From positions 70,889,391 to 70,953,390 of the forward strand of contig CM054179.1 of the NCBI GenBank assembly GCA_028829895.1: DNA of 64,000 nucleotides, given 5' to 3'. This DNA is from Sinotaia quadrata (lineage: Eukaryota; Mollusca; Gastropoda; Architaenioglossa; Viviparidae). Positions within the stretch are counted from its first letter, which is position 1. Every line of letters begins with the position of its first letter. Shown here piece by piece: positions 47,835 to 60,340 of this stretch. The notes beneath the pieces are model-generated. The model was not told the origin of the DNA and did not search any database. It saw only the letters and a list, made by a program, of their open reading frames with translations. The position numbers and the translations under genes are program-made.

Positions 47835-47970
47835 CATGTCAGTTTGATACTTTAGACTGCTACTTGTAAAACAAACTAAAATAATTGTTAAACATGTATG
47901 TAATATGCCAGTTCGATACTTTAGACTGCTACTTGTAAAACAAACTAAAATATATGCTAAACATGTATGT
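47835..47970. repeat. ~65 bp tandem duplication
   Basis: GATACTTTAGACTGCTACTT then GTAAAACAAACTAAAATA and AAACATGTATGT occurs twice. A G-rich tract (47641-47663) lies upstream. Confidence 0.88.
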
Positions 47971-48002
47971 GGGCTTTGAATAAAGTTTGAAATGTGTTTG
48001 AT

Positions 48003-48305
48003 TTAAATGTATTCTAATTGATCAGTAGTATTTTCACATAATGTCAGGTACTTGATTGAAATGTATTCTAACTGATCAGTAGTATTTTCACATAATGTCA
48101 GGTACTTGATTGAAATGTATTCTAACTGATCAGTAGTATTTTCACATAATGTCAGGTACTTGATTGAAATGTATTCTAACTGATCAGTAGTATTTTCACA
48201 TAATGTCAGGTACTTGATTGAAATGTATTCTAACTGATCAGTAGTATTTTCAAATAATATCATATATTTGGGTTATATGTATTATAATTATCAGTAGTAT
48301 TTTCA
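48003..48305. repeat. 54 bp minisatellite, five copies
   Basis: Core AATGTATTCTAACTGATCAG then TAGTATTTTCACATAATGTC. Open for 86 codons on the minus strand because 54 divides by three; no other coding support. Confidence 0.95.
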
Positions 48306-49765
48306 CATGATCGTATACAAATGGGTCAAGGTTATTTCCTTTACAGTGCATCTCAAACGCATCCCCACTATTGACCTGATTTGCTTCTCGGACCTTGCAC
48401 ATTTTCAAATTGTCCGTCAATGCAAATTATAACTGAGTAAAGCATAATATACCTGTAACGATATAAACGGTCTTCTCTGGCACTGCGTCTTAACGGATAT
48501 ATTGTCTCTTAAGTCTAAGCCTTATAGACACAACACTGCGTCTTGACTCCAGCACTGTATATTACGGACGTAGTGTCTCAAGCACTGCATATTACGGACG
48601 TATTGACTGAAGCACTGCATCTTAGAGACCATGTCTTAATGAAAACAAACAATTATAAAATCATTTTTAAACGTACACAAGTTTGCAATATATTATACGT
48701 GAATGGGTGTAATTTTTAACAAATAAACAGCGCAAATCTGGACGCGTTATAAGACGAAACAAAGAAAGCAATAGAGACCTAAAATGTGCAATAGAACCAT
48801 TGTACAGATGAAAATTAAATAATTATAAGGATTAATAATAAAACTTAGCATAGATTGTTTCCTTAGGAGTACTAGGTCACTCTGGCAATGACAGAGCAGA
48901 AAATTGTTAATTCCCAATGGAAGATGCTGCTATTCAAGATTACAAAACTGTAAACTGTAAAACTGTGCTTGCAGTACAAGAACACAACCAAAATGTTGCC
49001 TTAACACTCTTGACTGAAAAGCATTTTAACGAAAACTGCAACTGATATTGTGAAAAAAGGGTGTTGTGTCTGCTAAATATTAATTTATGATATTTTATTT
49101 CATATTTAATACATAAACAATAATCCTCTCATGCAAATAGCACGCACAGTCACCTGACAGGGGTCTTTTGTCTTTGCGTTCACGAGAGCGACTAGGTCAA
49201 TTCCTGGAACAGTCTGCTAACTAATTAACTCTCTGTCAAAGTGTTACCTGTCTAGATTAACAGACCTTAATTGAATTATCTTGTCAATTTTCGTCTTTAA
49301 TCCAGCCCCTCACATGTAAGCTCTCTACGATGATGGGAACTATCCCAAACTTGCACTTAACCGTATTTCTATTGTCATTGCGTCATATGGCAGTCCCCAC
49401 CCATCATCATGCACAAGCTACTCTCTATCAATATAATGAGAGTGGATGGTTATAATTAAACAATTTAATAAAGAAAATAATAAGTAACAGTTAAAAATAG
49501 TTTTACAATCAATGTCGTCAAAATTACACACAAGGCAATTTATCAGAATCACAATCTCATCAAGCACATAGAATTCAATCAATCAAAAAATATACCATGT
49601 CAATTCCATAGAACAATTACTAGGAATTTTACATCAAAGAAATATCTTCACAATTTAGTTTAGCTTATACAATTTCTCAATACCAATAAGCCAACTAAAT
49701 AAATAATACAGTCAATTCAATGTAAGATATTAAAGAGAAGAATCAGAAATAGATAAGGAATTTAA
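48306..49765. other. AT-rich sequence without recognised gene
   Basis: Degenerate short repeats at 48470-48620 (CACTGCGTCTTA, GCACTGCATATTACGGACGT). I looked here for the missing 3' part of the transposon-like gene and found none. Confidence 0.45.
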
Positions 49766-50986
49766 GAAATCATGAAAAACCTCCTTGAAGACCCATGAGG
49801 AATGATACCATTTTGAAGTCACCGATGACCTCCCATCCGTAGTCGTCATACTTTAATGCACTCAGCAACATTTTGACACTGGTGTAGTCCTCTTTGAGAT
49901 GCACAGAGTGGGCCATGGGGAGAGACGGGTAGTTGTTTCCATTGTGAAGCAACACGGTTTTGAGGCTCCGGGATGAACTGTCTATGAATAGGCGCCATTT
50001 AATAGGATTACATGCGATACCTATAGCCTGGAATAGACCGGCAACATCGTTGCAGAAGCACAGCCCATCACGCTGACTGAAGAAGTTGGAGAATCTTTGA
50101 TGCCGCTTCCTCTGATCGTGACTTGTACGCTATCATCAACCAAGTTCCACTGTTTGAGCCTGGATATCAGAAGCTCAGCATTCGATTTCGTAAGCCCGAG
50201 GTCCCTAATTAAATCGTTCACGTCTTTCTGGTTAGGGAAGTATGGCTTTCTATCCCCAACTTCATCGGCGGAATCGTAGTCCATATCTCCAGTATCTGCC
50301 TCGCTATCTGACTTGCTGCTGTCTCCTGAAGATGGCCGATGCCGTCTAGGAGGAGTCGGAACAGGCAGATCGGGGCTGTATGGTACTGGGGCGATGGAAG
50401 AAGGTATGTCCGGATAAACGATCTGAGGGGCATTTTTGCCGGTGCGATGATTTTTTGGGTTTACCATGCAGAAGTAGCAGTTGCTTGAGTGGTCCGTCGG
50501 CTCTCGCCAAATTCGCGGGATAGCAAACTTCATGGCTCGCTTCTCTCCTCTGTACCAACCTGTAACATAGCACATAATAATACATAAGAATTATAATAAT
50601 TTGAGGGCAGGAAATTTCAAAATATGGAACGATTTCAAGATGGAACGTATTTGCCTACAGTACATGACTTATGACAAAACAAAATTACAACTCTTTGAAA
50701 TGAATTCGATCTAAAGCATTGAAATTTTATTAAAATAAATTAAAACACATCTAAGCGAGAAGCAACTGTTCAGTTTACCTTCAAGTGTTTTCTTGCAATA
50801 TTCGCATGTGAAATGTGGTACCCAAGATTTGTCTTGGTCCCCGACCGGCACGCCGAAGTATGCCTTGTAGGCCTCGCACATTATATGACTTGCTTCCACG
50901 GAATACTTTTTCGCTCTTGTCTTTATGAATTGTCCACACACGTAGCAGAATGAATCAGCTGGATGCAAACAATCTCTTGATGCCAT
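49766..50986 (-). pseudogene. truncated, frameshifted gene of an uncharacterised transposon-like family (2 exons)
   Basis: Exon A (50779-50986) starts with ATG and encodes MASRDCLHPADSFCYVCG..., a paired-Cys segment (CYVCG...CEYC) that looks metal-binding; donor GTAAAC. Exon B starts at 50559 (acceptor GTTACAG) and continues with WYRGEKRAMKFAIPRIW, CYFC, a Pro-rich stretch, a Ser/Asp-rich acidic stretch, then PYFPNQKDVNDLIRDLGL. Near 50108-50114 one base appears lost: the expected continuation (RKRHQRFSNFFSQRDGLCF) is in another frame and runs through KWRLFIDSS and LLHNGNNYPSLP to LQGGFS, then stop. From memory, relatives occur in many copies in arthropod, cnidarian and mollusc genomes and continue after QGGF with a Cys-rich region, absent here. 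Function unknown. The frameshift could also be an assembly error. Confidence 0.75.
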
Positions 50987-51075
50987 ATCAAATAAATAAC
51001 TTCTCTTCAACTACGAATCGTTATCCTTTCAGTCTGCAATAACACGAATTGGAATCTTGGTTCGAGACACCTATG

Positions 51076-51083
51076 CTTTTATA
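51076..51083 (-). promoter_or_regulatory. TATA box upstream of the transposon-like gene
   Basis: TATAAAAG on the minus strand, about 90 bases before the ATG at 50986, placing a start site near 51050. It lies 17 bases downstream (minus sense) of the GAA/TTC array. Confidence 0.6.
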
Positions 51084-51100
51084 CTTGTACAGCTACTTTT

Positions 51101-51180
51101 GGAACGTTCAAGAACGTTCTAGAAAGTTCTGAGAGTTTCTCGAAAGTTCTGGAAGTTTCTTGAACGTTCTAGAGTGTTCA
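51101..51180. promoter_or_regulatory. heat-shock-element array (alternating nGAAn/nTTCn pentamers)
   Basis: Read in 5-base steps from 51101, 14 of 16 consecutive pentamers match the alternating GAA/TTC pattern bound by heat-shock factor (exceptions at 51131 and 51171). The first six are perfect (GGAACGTTCAAGAACGTTCT and on). Three units in alternation already form a functional element in known heat-shock genes. The array could also be a 10 bp minisatellite that happens to look like this. Confidence 0.65.
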
Positions 51181-51659
51181 GGAGAATTGTAGAAACATGT
51201 GGACAACTCTAGCAGTTCAGGGAGGAAGCTCGGCATTGAAAGCAAATCGAGAATTTTCTCGAACACACGCGATTTTCCAAATTTCATTGTCCCGGTCACA
51301 GAAGCAAAATTTTTCTGGAATAACAGCGATTTCCTTTCTGTTCTAGACCTAACGGATTAGGAAAACACACTTTCAACCCAGGAACAGAACAAAAGTGAAA
51401 ATTTGTTACATAGTGTAATTTATCGGAAATAAGTGATTAATTGAAATGTACCAAATGGTAATATATCCAAAACAGATAGTGAATCGGCAAACTTAGCAAT
51501 GATTTCTGTATCAGAAATAGTTGATGCATTATAATATATCAATGATTGCTGTATCAGAAATAGATATTACAGTATAATTTATCAATAATTTATCTAATGA
51601 AATAAATGATGCTTTATACAGTACCTTTCATTTCTGTTTCGAATATAGTAATGCATTAT

Positions 51660-51920
51660 AACTTACTAATAATGTATCAATCGAAAATAGAAGATACATT
51701 ATAACTTACCAATGATTTATGTCGGAGATAGATGATGCATTATAACTTACCAATGATTTATGTCGGAGATAAATGATGCATTATAACTTACCAATGATTT
51801 ATGTCGGAGATAAATGATGCATTATAACTTACCAATGATTTATGTCGGAGATAAATGATGCATTATAACTTACCAATGATTTATGTCGGAGATAGATGAT
51901 GCATTATAACTTACCAATGA
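51660..51920. repeat. 41 bp minisatellite, six copies
   Basis: Core CATTATAACTTACCAATGAT then TTATGTCGGAGATAAATGATG. The reverse strand carries TTGGTAAGTT in each unit, a donor-like motif, but no exon was found beside it. Confidence 0.93.
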
Positions 51921-51959
51921 CTTATGTGTTGGAAATAGTTGAAACAACGAGTCTTGTCC

Positions 51960-52450
51960 TGCCAGCGTAATGTGCCAGCAACAGATAGCAGACATTCACA
52001 AACATTGGACATAGTTGTCAGTAGCTCATCCACCCAGCAATAGATAGCAGACATTCACAAACATTGGACATAGTTGTCAGTAGCTCATCCACCCAGCAAC
52101 AGATAGCAGACATTCACAAACATTGGACATAGTTGTCAGTAGCTCATCCACTCAGCAACAGATAGCAGACATTCACAAACATTGGACATAGTTGTCAGTA
52201 GCTCATCCACCCAGCAACAGATAGCAGACATTCACAAACATTGGACATAGTTGTCAGTAGCTCATCCACTCAGCAATAGATAGTAGACATTCACAAACAT
52301 TGGACATAGTTGTCAGTAGCTCATCCACTCAGCAATAGATAGCAGACATTCACAAACATTGGACATAGTTGTCAGTAGCTCATCCACTCTGCAATAGATA
52401 GTAGACATTCACAAACATTGGACATAGTTGTCAGTAGCTCATCCACCCAG
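51960..52450. repeat. 59 bp minisatellite, eight copies
   Basis: Core CAACAGATAGCAGACATTCA then CAAACATTGGACATAGTTGT; highly homogeneous. Confidence 0.96.
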
Positions 52451-52504
52451 CAATGGTTTGTACGAATGCGCTGGATATCGAATTTGCATTTCTTGTGACT
52501 CTGC

Positions 52505-52615
52505 ACGTATATGGCAGGAGAAAGTATATGGCAGAAGAAAGTATATGGCAGGAGAAAGTATATGGCAGAAGAAAGTATATGGCAGAAGAAAGTATATGGC
52601 AGGAGAAAGTATCGC
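52505..52615. repeat. ~18 bp repeat, six copies
   Basis: Core GTATATGGCAGAAGAAA with AGGAGAAA variants. Confidence 0.95.
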
Positions 52616-52759
52616 AATGCACGATTTCTACTACCACTACTTTCCAAGTCAGTATTGCTTTGACCCTCTACTTCACAGTCGTATAGAACTTCTGATATCT
52701 ACTTCACATGAGTACTACTTTGGCCATTTACTAATGCACCGCTTCTCTCTATATTAACG

Positions 52760-53520
52760 TCAGTGATGCTTTGACAATCTGCTTCAAGATATATATAGCA
52801 TCTCTCCTCTGCATTACCATTTACTGCTTCAAGATATATATAACACCTATCCTCTCTGCATTAGCTTTAACCCTCTGTTTCAGGACCTCTATGACACCTA
52901 TCCTCTCTGCATTAGCTTTAACCCTCTGTTTCAAGACTTCTATGACACCTACCTCTCTGCATTATCATGTATTGCTTTAACTCTCTGTTTCAAGACTTCT
53001 ATGACACCTATCCTCTCTGCATTAACATGGTCCTCTGCTTCGGAATTTCTATGGCACCCACCCTTCCTACATTAACATCAGTGTCGTTGTAACTCTCTAT
53101 TTCAGGATTTAATTAAGTACCTCTTCTTCATCAAAGTTACTTGGATCCTCTGCTTCATTCATCTCTCTACGTTAAGGTAATTGATTATCGACTTAGGTTG
53201 TAGAGAACCCGTCCTATATACTTTAATGTGATTCTTTTTTAAAGTATACCTCATTCTATTTATTGCCATTCGTGTTAATGTAAAGAAAATGTTAGCCTTT
53301 ATATATATGTGCGGAAGCATATTTGCCTTTTCCATGTACTCAAAGGCATACCTAAAAATACATTTTCGACGTACTCATTAGGCGTACCTAGTACCTTTCC
53401 ATGTACTCTTTAGGCGTACCTAGTACCTTTCCATGTACTCATTAGGTACCTAAGTACAATTTCCCATGTAATCATCAGGCGTATCTAAGTACCCTTTTCC
53501 ACATGTACTCCTAAATCTCT
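52760..53520. repeat. degenerate repeats, two families
   Basis: First family around CTCTCTGCATTAGCTTTAAC then CCTCTGTTTCAAGAC (52780-53170); second around TTTCCATGTACTCATTAGGC then GTACCTA (53330-53510). Confidence 0.8.
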
Positions 53521-53869
53521 TTTCTTGATGTATTTAATGTGCAAATAAAAAAAAAATTATCTCCCCAGTTCACATTATCGATCCAAACATAATTATATTC
53601 TATAAACATATCTATCTGTCTATCTCTGTCTTCCTCTCTCTCTCTCTGTGTATTATTCACACATTCGGTAACAATAATCCCACTAAGTGTTTGCCTAACA
53701 GTTAATTAGACCAGAATGATTTTGTTGTACTGATAACGTGCAATTGGTATCACTGCTTGGCCCATAGTCCACACTATTTTTAGCCTGATTTTCAAGTGAA
53801 AAGCGATCATAATCAATTAATCATTGTGACAGTACCCATGTGTCCGAGATTGAGAATACAGTGACAATA

Positions 53870-54440
53870 ATAAAAAGAGAGACAATAAAGACCAGAGTGA
53901 TTGTCAATAAAGACGAGCGTGATTATTGTCAGTAAAGACGAGCGTGATTATTGTCAATAAAGACGAGCGTGATTATTGTCAGTAAAGACGAGCGTGATTA
54001 TTGTCAGTAAAGACGAGCGTGATTATTGTCAGTGAAGACGACTGTGATTATTGTCAATAAAGACGACCGTGATTATTGTCAGTAAAGACGAGTGTGATTA
54101 TTGTCAGTGAAGACGACTGTGATTATTGTCAATAAAGACGAGCGTGATTATTGTCAATAAAGACGAGCGTGATTATTGTCAGTAAAGACGATTGTGATTA
54201 TTGTCAGTAAAGACGAGCGTGATTATTGTCAATAAAGACGAGCGTGATTATTGTCAGTGAAGACGACTGTGATTATTGTCAATAAAGACGAGCGTGATTA
54301 TTGTCAATAAAGACGAGCGTGATTATTGTCAGTAAAGACGATTGTGATTATTGTCAGTAAAGACGAGCGTGATTATTGTCAGTGAAGACGACTGTGATTA
54401 TTGTCAATAAAGACGACCGTGATTATTGTCAATGAAAATG
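53870..54440. repeat. 25 bp minisatellite, about 22 copies
   Basis: Core GTGATTATTGTCAATAAAGA then CGAGC; variant units (CAGTGAAGACGACT) recur in a pattern suggesting multi-unit duplications. Confidence 0.95.
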
Positions 54441-54548
54441 AGTGTGATGATTATTGTCATTTACAAGATGGAGAAAAGTGGAGCTCAAAGTTTGAGATTA
54501 ACTATTTAGAAGACGCAATTTTTGGGGTGGGTGTGTTTGTTTGTTTTT

Positions 54549-54566
54549 GTGTGTGTGTGTGTGTGT

Positions 54567-54614
<48 letters not shown>
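54549..54614. repeat. (GT)n microsatellite
   Basis: About 33 GT units with one AT interruption. Confidence 0.97.
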
Positions 54615-54616
<2 letters not shown>

Positions 54617-54829
54617 AAATTTGTACCTCTTCCCATTTTAGTCACACCTGTCCTAGGGTCTGTTCCTCTTCGAAAGTTTGTCACATGCTTGCGAAATGAA
54701 TCCTCCCCTCCAGATTATGAAAGCATTGACGCATGATTTGTAAATGCTTTTTCTTTTGTGAATTTAATAAATCTATACAAGACAATATAAGATTATGTTA
54801 CAATCATTTCTACTTTACTACTATTTTTA

Positions 54830-57050
54830 TATAAGCCTACACACTTTGGTACTCAGAATGCAGGCCAACAATTATTTTCTATTTTTATTTCTAGGAGTAA
54901 GTAGGCCTAGTCATATCTAGTGAATATGTAAGTCTACAAACATTTTCTACTGTATACTGTGCATATAGGCCTTCAGTAATTTTCTACTTTACTTCCAAAA
55001 TGTATTTAGGCTTACAATCATTTCCCATGTTACTATTAAAGTGTATATGCCTATAATCACTTTCTACTTTGCTATTAAGTGTATGTATGCCTACAATCAT
55101 TTTCTACTTTACTACCGTGTATGTAGGTCTATAGTCATTTTCAACTTTACCAAGTACAATAGGTCTACTTATTAATTATAGGTAAATCTACTTTCATATC
55201 CAACTTTACCAAGTACAGTAGGTCTACTTATTAAATGTAGGTAAATCTACTCTCATATCCAACTTTACCAAGTACAATAGGTCTACTTATTAAATGTAAG
55301 TAAATCTACTCTCATATCCAACTTTACCAAGAGTAACTAAATATTTTCTCATATTGGACAATTGTCGGCCTACTATTATATCCAACTTTATCAATTACAA
55401 GTAGGTATACGATCATATCCAACTTTACCCAAGCGAAAGTAGGCCTACTATCATATCCAACTTTACCAAGCGAAAGTAGGCCTACTATCATATCCAACTT
55501 TACCAAGCGAAAGTAGGCCTACTATCATATCCAACTTAGAAAGCGCAAGTAGGGTATGATAGTATGATATGATATCAAACATAATGTTTAACTTACCAAG
55601 CGTAAATAGGCCTACTATCATATTCAACTTTACCAAGCATAAGTAGGCCAATAATCATATCCAAATTTACCAAGCATATCCAACTTTCCAAGTGTAGTTA
55701 AATCTACTCCCATATTCGACTTTAATATGTGTAAATAGGCCTACTGTCATATCCAACTATACTAGCTGGAATAAATCTATTCTTATATCCATCTTAACCA
55801 TGTATAAGTAGGCCTACTGTCATATCCAACTATACTAGCTGGAATAAATCTATTCTCATATCCATCTTTACCATGTATAAGTAGGCCTACTGTCATATCC
55901 AACTATACTAGCTGGAATAAATCTATTCTCATATCCATCTTTACCATGTATAAGTAGGCCTACTCTCGTATCCAAGTTTTCCAAGTGTAAGTAGGAAACC
56001 TATCACATCCCATTTTACCACTTACATGTAAATCTTCTCTGATATACGACAAATTCAAGAGTAATAGGCATACTATCATATCCGCCTTAACCACGTATAA
56101 GTAAATCTAATCTGATATTTGACATAGCCAAGTGTAAGTAAGCATAATATCATTTACCACGTATATTAAACCTACTCTAATATTGGCCATTATCAAGTGT
56201 AAGTAGGCCTTCTTTCATATCTAACTTTACCAAGTGTAAGTAAATCGTTTGTAATATTCGACATTACCAAGTGTAAAGTAGGTCTACTTTTATATAGACT
56301 ATTTCAAGTGTAAAGTAGGTCTACTAGCGTGTTTTTTTTGTGTCACCCTGTATCATATCCAACTGTACCAACTGGAATTAAATCTATTCTCGTATCCAGG
56401 TTTACCATGTATAAGTAGTCCTACTATAATATTCAACTTTTTTCCAGTGCAAGTATGACTACTATCATATCCCAATTTACCAAATGCATGTAAATCTACA
56501 CTCTAATCCAACTTTACTAAGTGTAAGTGGGCCTACTATCATATTCAAACTGTACCAAGCTTAAGTAGGCCTACTACCACATCCAATTTTACTAAGTGTA
56601 AGTAAGCCTACTACCACATCCAATTTTACTAAGTGTAAGTAGACATACTATCATATTCAACTGTACCAAGCTTAAGTAAGCCTACTACCACATCCAATTT
56701 TACTAAGTGTAAGTAGACATACTATCATATTCAACTCTACCAATCGTAAATATATCTGCCCCCCCCCCCACCAATTCGACTTTACCAAATGTAACTAGAC
56801 TTACTGTCTTGTCCAAATTTACCTAGTTTAAGTAGGCCTACCTTCATTTCCACATTTACCAAGTGTAAGTAAATATACTCTGATATTCGACATTACCAAA
56901 TAATAGTCCTACTATCGCATCCAACTTTAACAAGTGTAAGTAAATATACCCTCATTTTCGACTTTTGTTTATAGTAATATATCCAACTTCATCATGCGTA
57001 ATCAAATATACCCTCATATTCTTTTTACCAAGTGAGCCTACTATGCATGA
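54830..57050. repeat. long degenerate ~38-42 bp minisatellite
   Basis: Core CATATCCAACTTTACCAAGT then GTAAGTAGGCCTACTAT, about fifty diverged units. Local dimers occur (55740-55960, where an ACTATACTAGCTGGAATAAA unit alternates with CATCTTTACCATGTATAAGT). Confidence 0.93.
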
Positions 57051-58367
57051 ATCTTATTATTTAAAATTCTGATGTCATTTAATCTCGAATAAAGTCCACG
57101 TATTGTAAAAGAACACTACATTATGGTTGCTGAAGACTATTTAAAACAACTCTGGGCCCTCAAGAAGAAACAGTATCAAAGTAACAGGAAAATGTCTGAT
57201 AGTATCTAGGTAACAGGGGATTTATGGGAGACATAGTATCATCAAAAATAAGATTTAGAAATCAGGTTCATTTTATGACCTCAGTCCTCGTCCCGGGAAA
57301 GCAAACACAGGACACAATTTGACGCAGGGTTAGAAAATACAAGAAAAGGTCACAGGAAAAATGTCATATTGTGAAGAATGTAAAGTCATATTGTTTGATT
57401 AAGTGTGTGAGTGTTTACTTGATTTCATTTACGTTGCATTGGTATTTGTCATGAAAATATTTATAGATTAAAAGAAGCAGCATCGTATCAGATCAGACGA
57501 CAGGTGAAAAAAAATAGTGTTCTGTTTCTTAATAGTGATTTCTTTAACTTCATTGCTCTGCTAATAATCAGTTTGAACTGCACTGTTCTGTGAATAGTCT
57601 GTTTTAACTAGACTGTTCCGTTAATAGTCTGCTTTAACTTCACTGATTATTAATAATCTACTTTAACCGCAGAAAATAATCTTAACAGAAGTATTCTCTA
57701 TTAGTAGTCAGCTTTAACGGCACTAATCAGTAAATAGTCTGCTTTAAATGAACTGTTCCCTGTTAACAGGAAGCTTTAATTTAACTGTTCTCTTTTACTA
57801 CTCTGCTTTAATTGCACCGATCTGTCAATAGTATGCTTTAACTGAACTGTTCACTTTTAATGGCCAGCTTTAATTGAACTGTTCTCTTTTTTTAATGGTC
57901 TCCTTAACTGAACTGTTCTCTTAATAGTCTGTTGTAACTGAACTGTTCTCTTTTAATGGCCTGTCTTAAGTGCACTGATCTATTAATAATTTATTTTAAC
58001 TGAACTGTTCTGCTAATAGTCTGTTTTAACTGAACTGATCAAATAACAAGTCTGTTTTACTGACCTGTTCTATTAATAGTCTGTTTTAATTGCACTGATC
58101 TTCAATAGTTTGCTTTAACTGAACTGTTCTCTTTTAATAGCCTCCTTTAACTGAAATGTTCTATTTTAATACCCTGTCTGAACTGCACTGTTCTGTTAAT
58201 CGCCAGTTTTAACGGCACTCATCAGTTAATAGCCTGTTTTAACTGCACTGTTCTGTTACTGCATTGATCTTTTAATTGTGTGCTTTAACTACACTGATCT
58301 TTTAATAGACTTTTTTAACAGCATTGATCTGTTAATAGTCTGTTTTAACTGCACAGATCATTTAATT

Positions 58368-59161
58368 CAGGGGTCTCCAAACTTTTCAGCCTGAGGGCCG
58401 TATTAACTATCAAACAGCAGTTCGGGGGTCGAGTACACGCTCAAGGTCCAAATAAAAAAGAATCAAAACATGGATGTTGTTTTTAATTATTTATTTAATA
58501 TTATTTTATTCAGTTATTATTTAATAACACATTGATACACTACACATGAACACCTGTGGGAATGGTGAAATTGTTTCCTGGATGCCAAAATAGCAGGCAT
58601 TTCTGGCTTTAGATTTGATGTCCCTAACATCAACAGTGACCTGAGATTATCATTGGACAAGTTTGTTCTCAAATTGTTCTTCATGTATTTTCATTCTTAA
58701 AAATGTTTGTTCACACAGGTATGATGTTCCAAAGACTGAAAGGTACCTTGATGCAAAGGTTTTGACCATTAGGAAAGTCTTCCTTGGGCAAAATCTGGTA
58801 AAAACCCACCAGTCCTTCTTTGAACTTGTCCCTAAGGAGGTCATTTGCTTGCAACTCGATGTCTTTGTCTATTAATCACGGTTGACTGCTTGTATACTAT
58901 AGACTGGGTGGACTGGATACTAAGAATATGTCCGACTTATGTAACAATCAGTGACCCATATCAATAACGCTCCTTTATTCTGAATCTGGGTCAGAGTTGT
59001 TTGTTCCCTCTCAACTCTCAGAGATTAGAGATAGAAAAATTTAGCTGCGGCGGATCTTGGCAGGATACACGTACATTTCCGTAAGTTTTTTTCCATAGGG
59101 TCTCCATGAGAGGGCCTCGTGGGCTGCATGTGGCCTGCGAGCTATAGTTTGGAGACCCCTG
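58368..59161 (-). mobile_element. non-autonomous hAT DNA transposon with perfect TSD
   Basis: A 794 bp element. Terminal inverted repeats CAGGGGTCTCCAAACT and AGTTTGGAGACCCCTG are perfect over 16 bp and flanked by identical 8 bp duplications ATTTAATT (58360-58367 and 59162-59169), the hAT signature. It interrupts a 30 bp minisatellite. The interior keeps the broken 3' end of a transposase gene on the minus strand. Confidence 0.95.
58550..58866 (-). pseudogene. hAT transposase C-terminal dimerisation region, broken
   Basis: Minus-strand pieces read FYQILPKEDFPN, then in another frame YLSVFGTSYLCEQTFLRMK, then in a third LSNDNLRSLLMLGTSNLKPE. These match the hATC region (FG..Y.CEQ.FS.MK ... 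L.D..LRS.L...TSNL.P) of the group related to ZBED/GTF2IRD2-type proteins. At least two frameshifts; the catalytic core is absent. Confidence 0.85.
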
Positions 59162-60340
59162 ATTTAATTGTCTGCTTTAACTGTAATTAATCGTTAATAG
59201 TCTGCTTTTGTTCTCCTCATAGTCTGTTTTAACTGAACTGTTCTCTTAATACTATAATAGACTGTTTTAACTGAACTGTTCCCTTAATAGTCTGTTTTAA
59301 CTACACTGTTCTATTAATAGTCTGTTTTAACTGCACAGATCTCTTAATTGTCTGCTTTAACTACACCTATCTGTTATCAGTGTGCTTTAACTACACTGAT
59401 CTGTTAATAGTCTGTTTTCATTGCACTCATCTGTTAATAGTCTGTTTTAACTGCACTCATCTGTTAAGAGTCTACTTTACCAGAATTGCTCTCTTAATAA
59501 TCTGTTTTAACTGACCTGGTATGTTAATAGTCTGCTTTAACTGCACTGATCTGTTAATAGTATGCTTTAATTGCACTAATCTATAAATAATCTATTTTAA
59601 CTGAACTATTCTGTTAATAGTCTGTTTTTTTAACTGACCTGATCTATTAACAGTGTGTTTTAACTGTACTGATCCGTTAATAGTATGTTTTAACTGCACT
59701 AATCTGTTAATAGTATGTTTTAACTGCACTGATCTGTTAATAGTCTATTTTAACTGAACTGTTCTCTTAATAGTCTGTTTTAACTGAACTGTTCTCTTAA
59801 TAGTCTGTTTTAACTGCACTGTTCTGTTAATAGTCTGTTTTAACTGCACTGATCTATTAATAGTCTGTTTTAACTACACTGTTCTCTTAATAGTCTGTTT
59901 TAACTGCATTTATCTGTTAATAGTCTGTTTTAACTGCACTGATCTGTTAATAGTCTTCTTAAAATATAATGATCTGTTAGCAGTGTGCTTTAACTACACT
60001 AATATGTTAATAGTTTGTTTTAACTACACTGTTCTGTAAAAAGTCTGTTATAACTACCCGATCTGTTATGACTCTGTTTTAACTGCATTAATTTGTTAGT
60101 AGTCTGTTTTAACTGCATTGATTTGTTAGTAGTCTTTTTAACTGCATTGATCTGTTAATAGTCTGTTTTAACTGCATTGACCTGTTAATAGACTGGTTTA
60201 ACTACACGGATCTGTTAATAGTCTGTTTTAAGTATAGTGTTCTTTTAATAGTCTGTTTATGCGAACTGCTCTGTTAATAGTCTATTTTAACTTCACTTAT
60301 CTCTTAATAGTCTGCTTTAAGTGAACTGTTCTGTCACATG

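Larger units (their letters stand above)
57490..60340. repeat. long 30 bp minisatellite interrupted by the hAT element
   Basis: Core CTGTTAATAGTCTGTTTTAA then CTGCACTGAT, about 65-70 copies of uneven age; the most homogeneous are at 59680-59950. The hAT element (58368-59161) splits the array. Confidence 0.95.

Noticed and set aside
50711..51010. Longer reading frame for the transposon-like gene beginning at 51010
   Set aside because: The codon at 51010 is TTG; the first ATG is at 50986, and the frame past 50779 is intron.
51108..51299. 63-codon minus-strand frame over the heat-shock-element region
   Set aside because: It is a read-through of the promoter repeats; the TATA box and the first ATG of the gene lie downstream of it.
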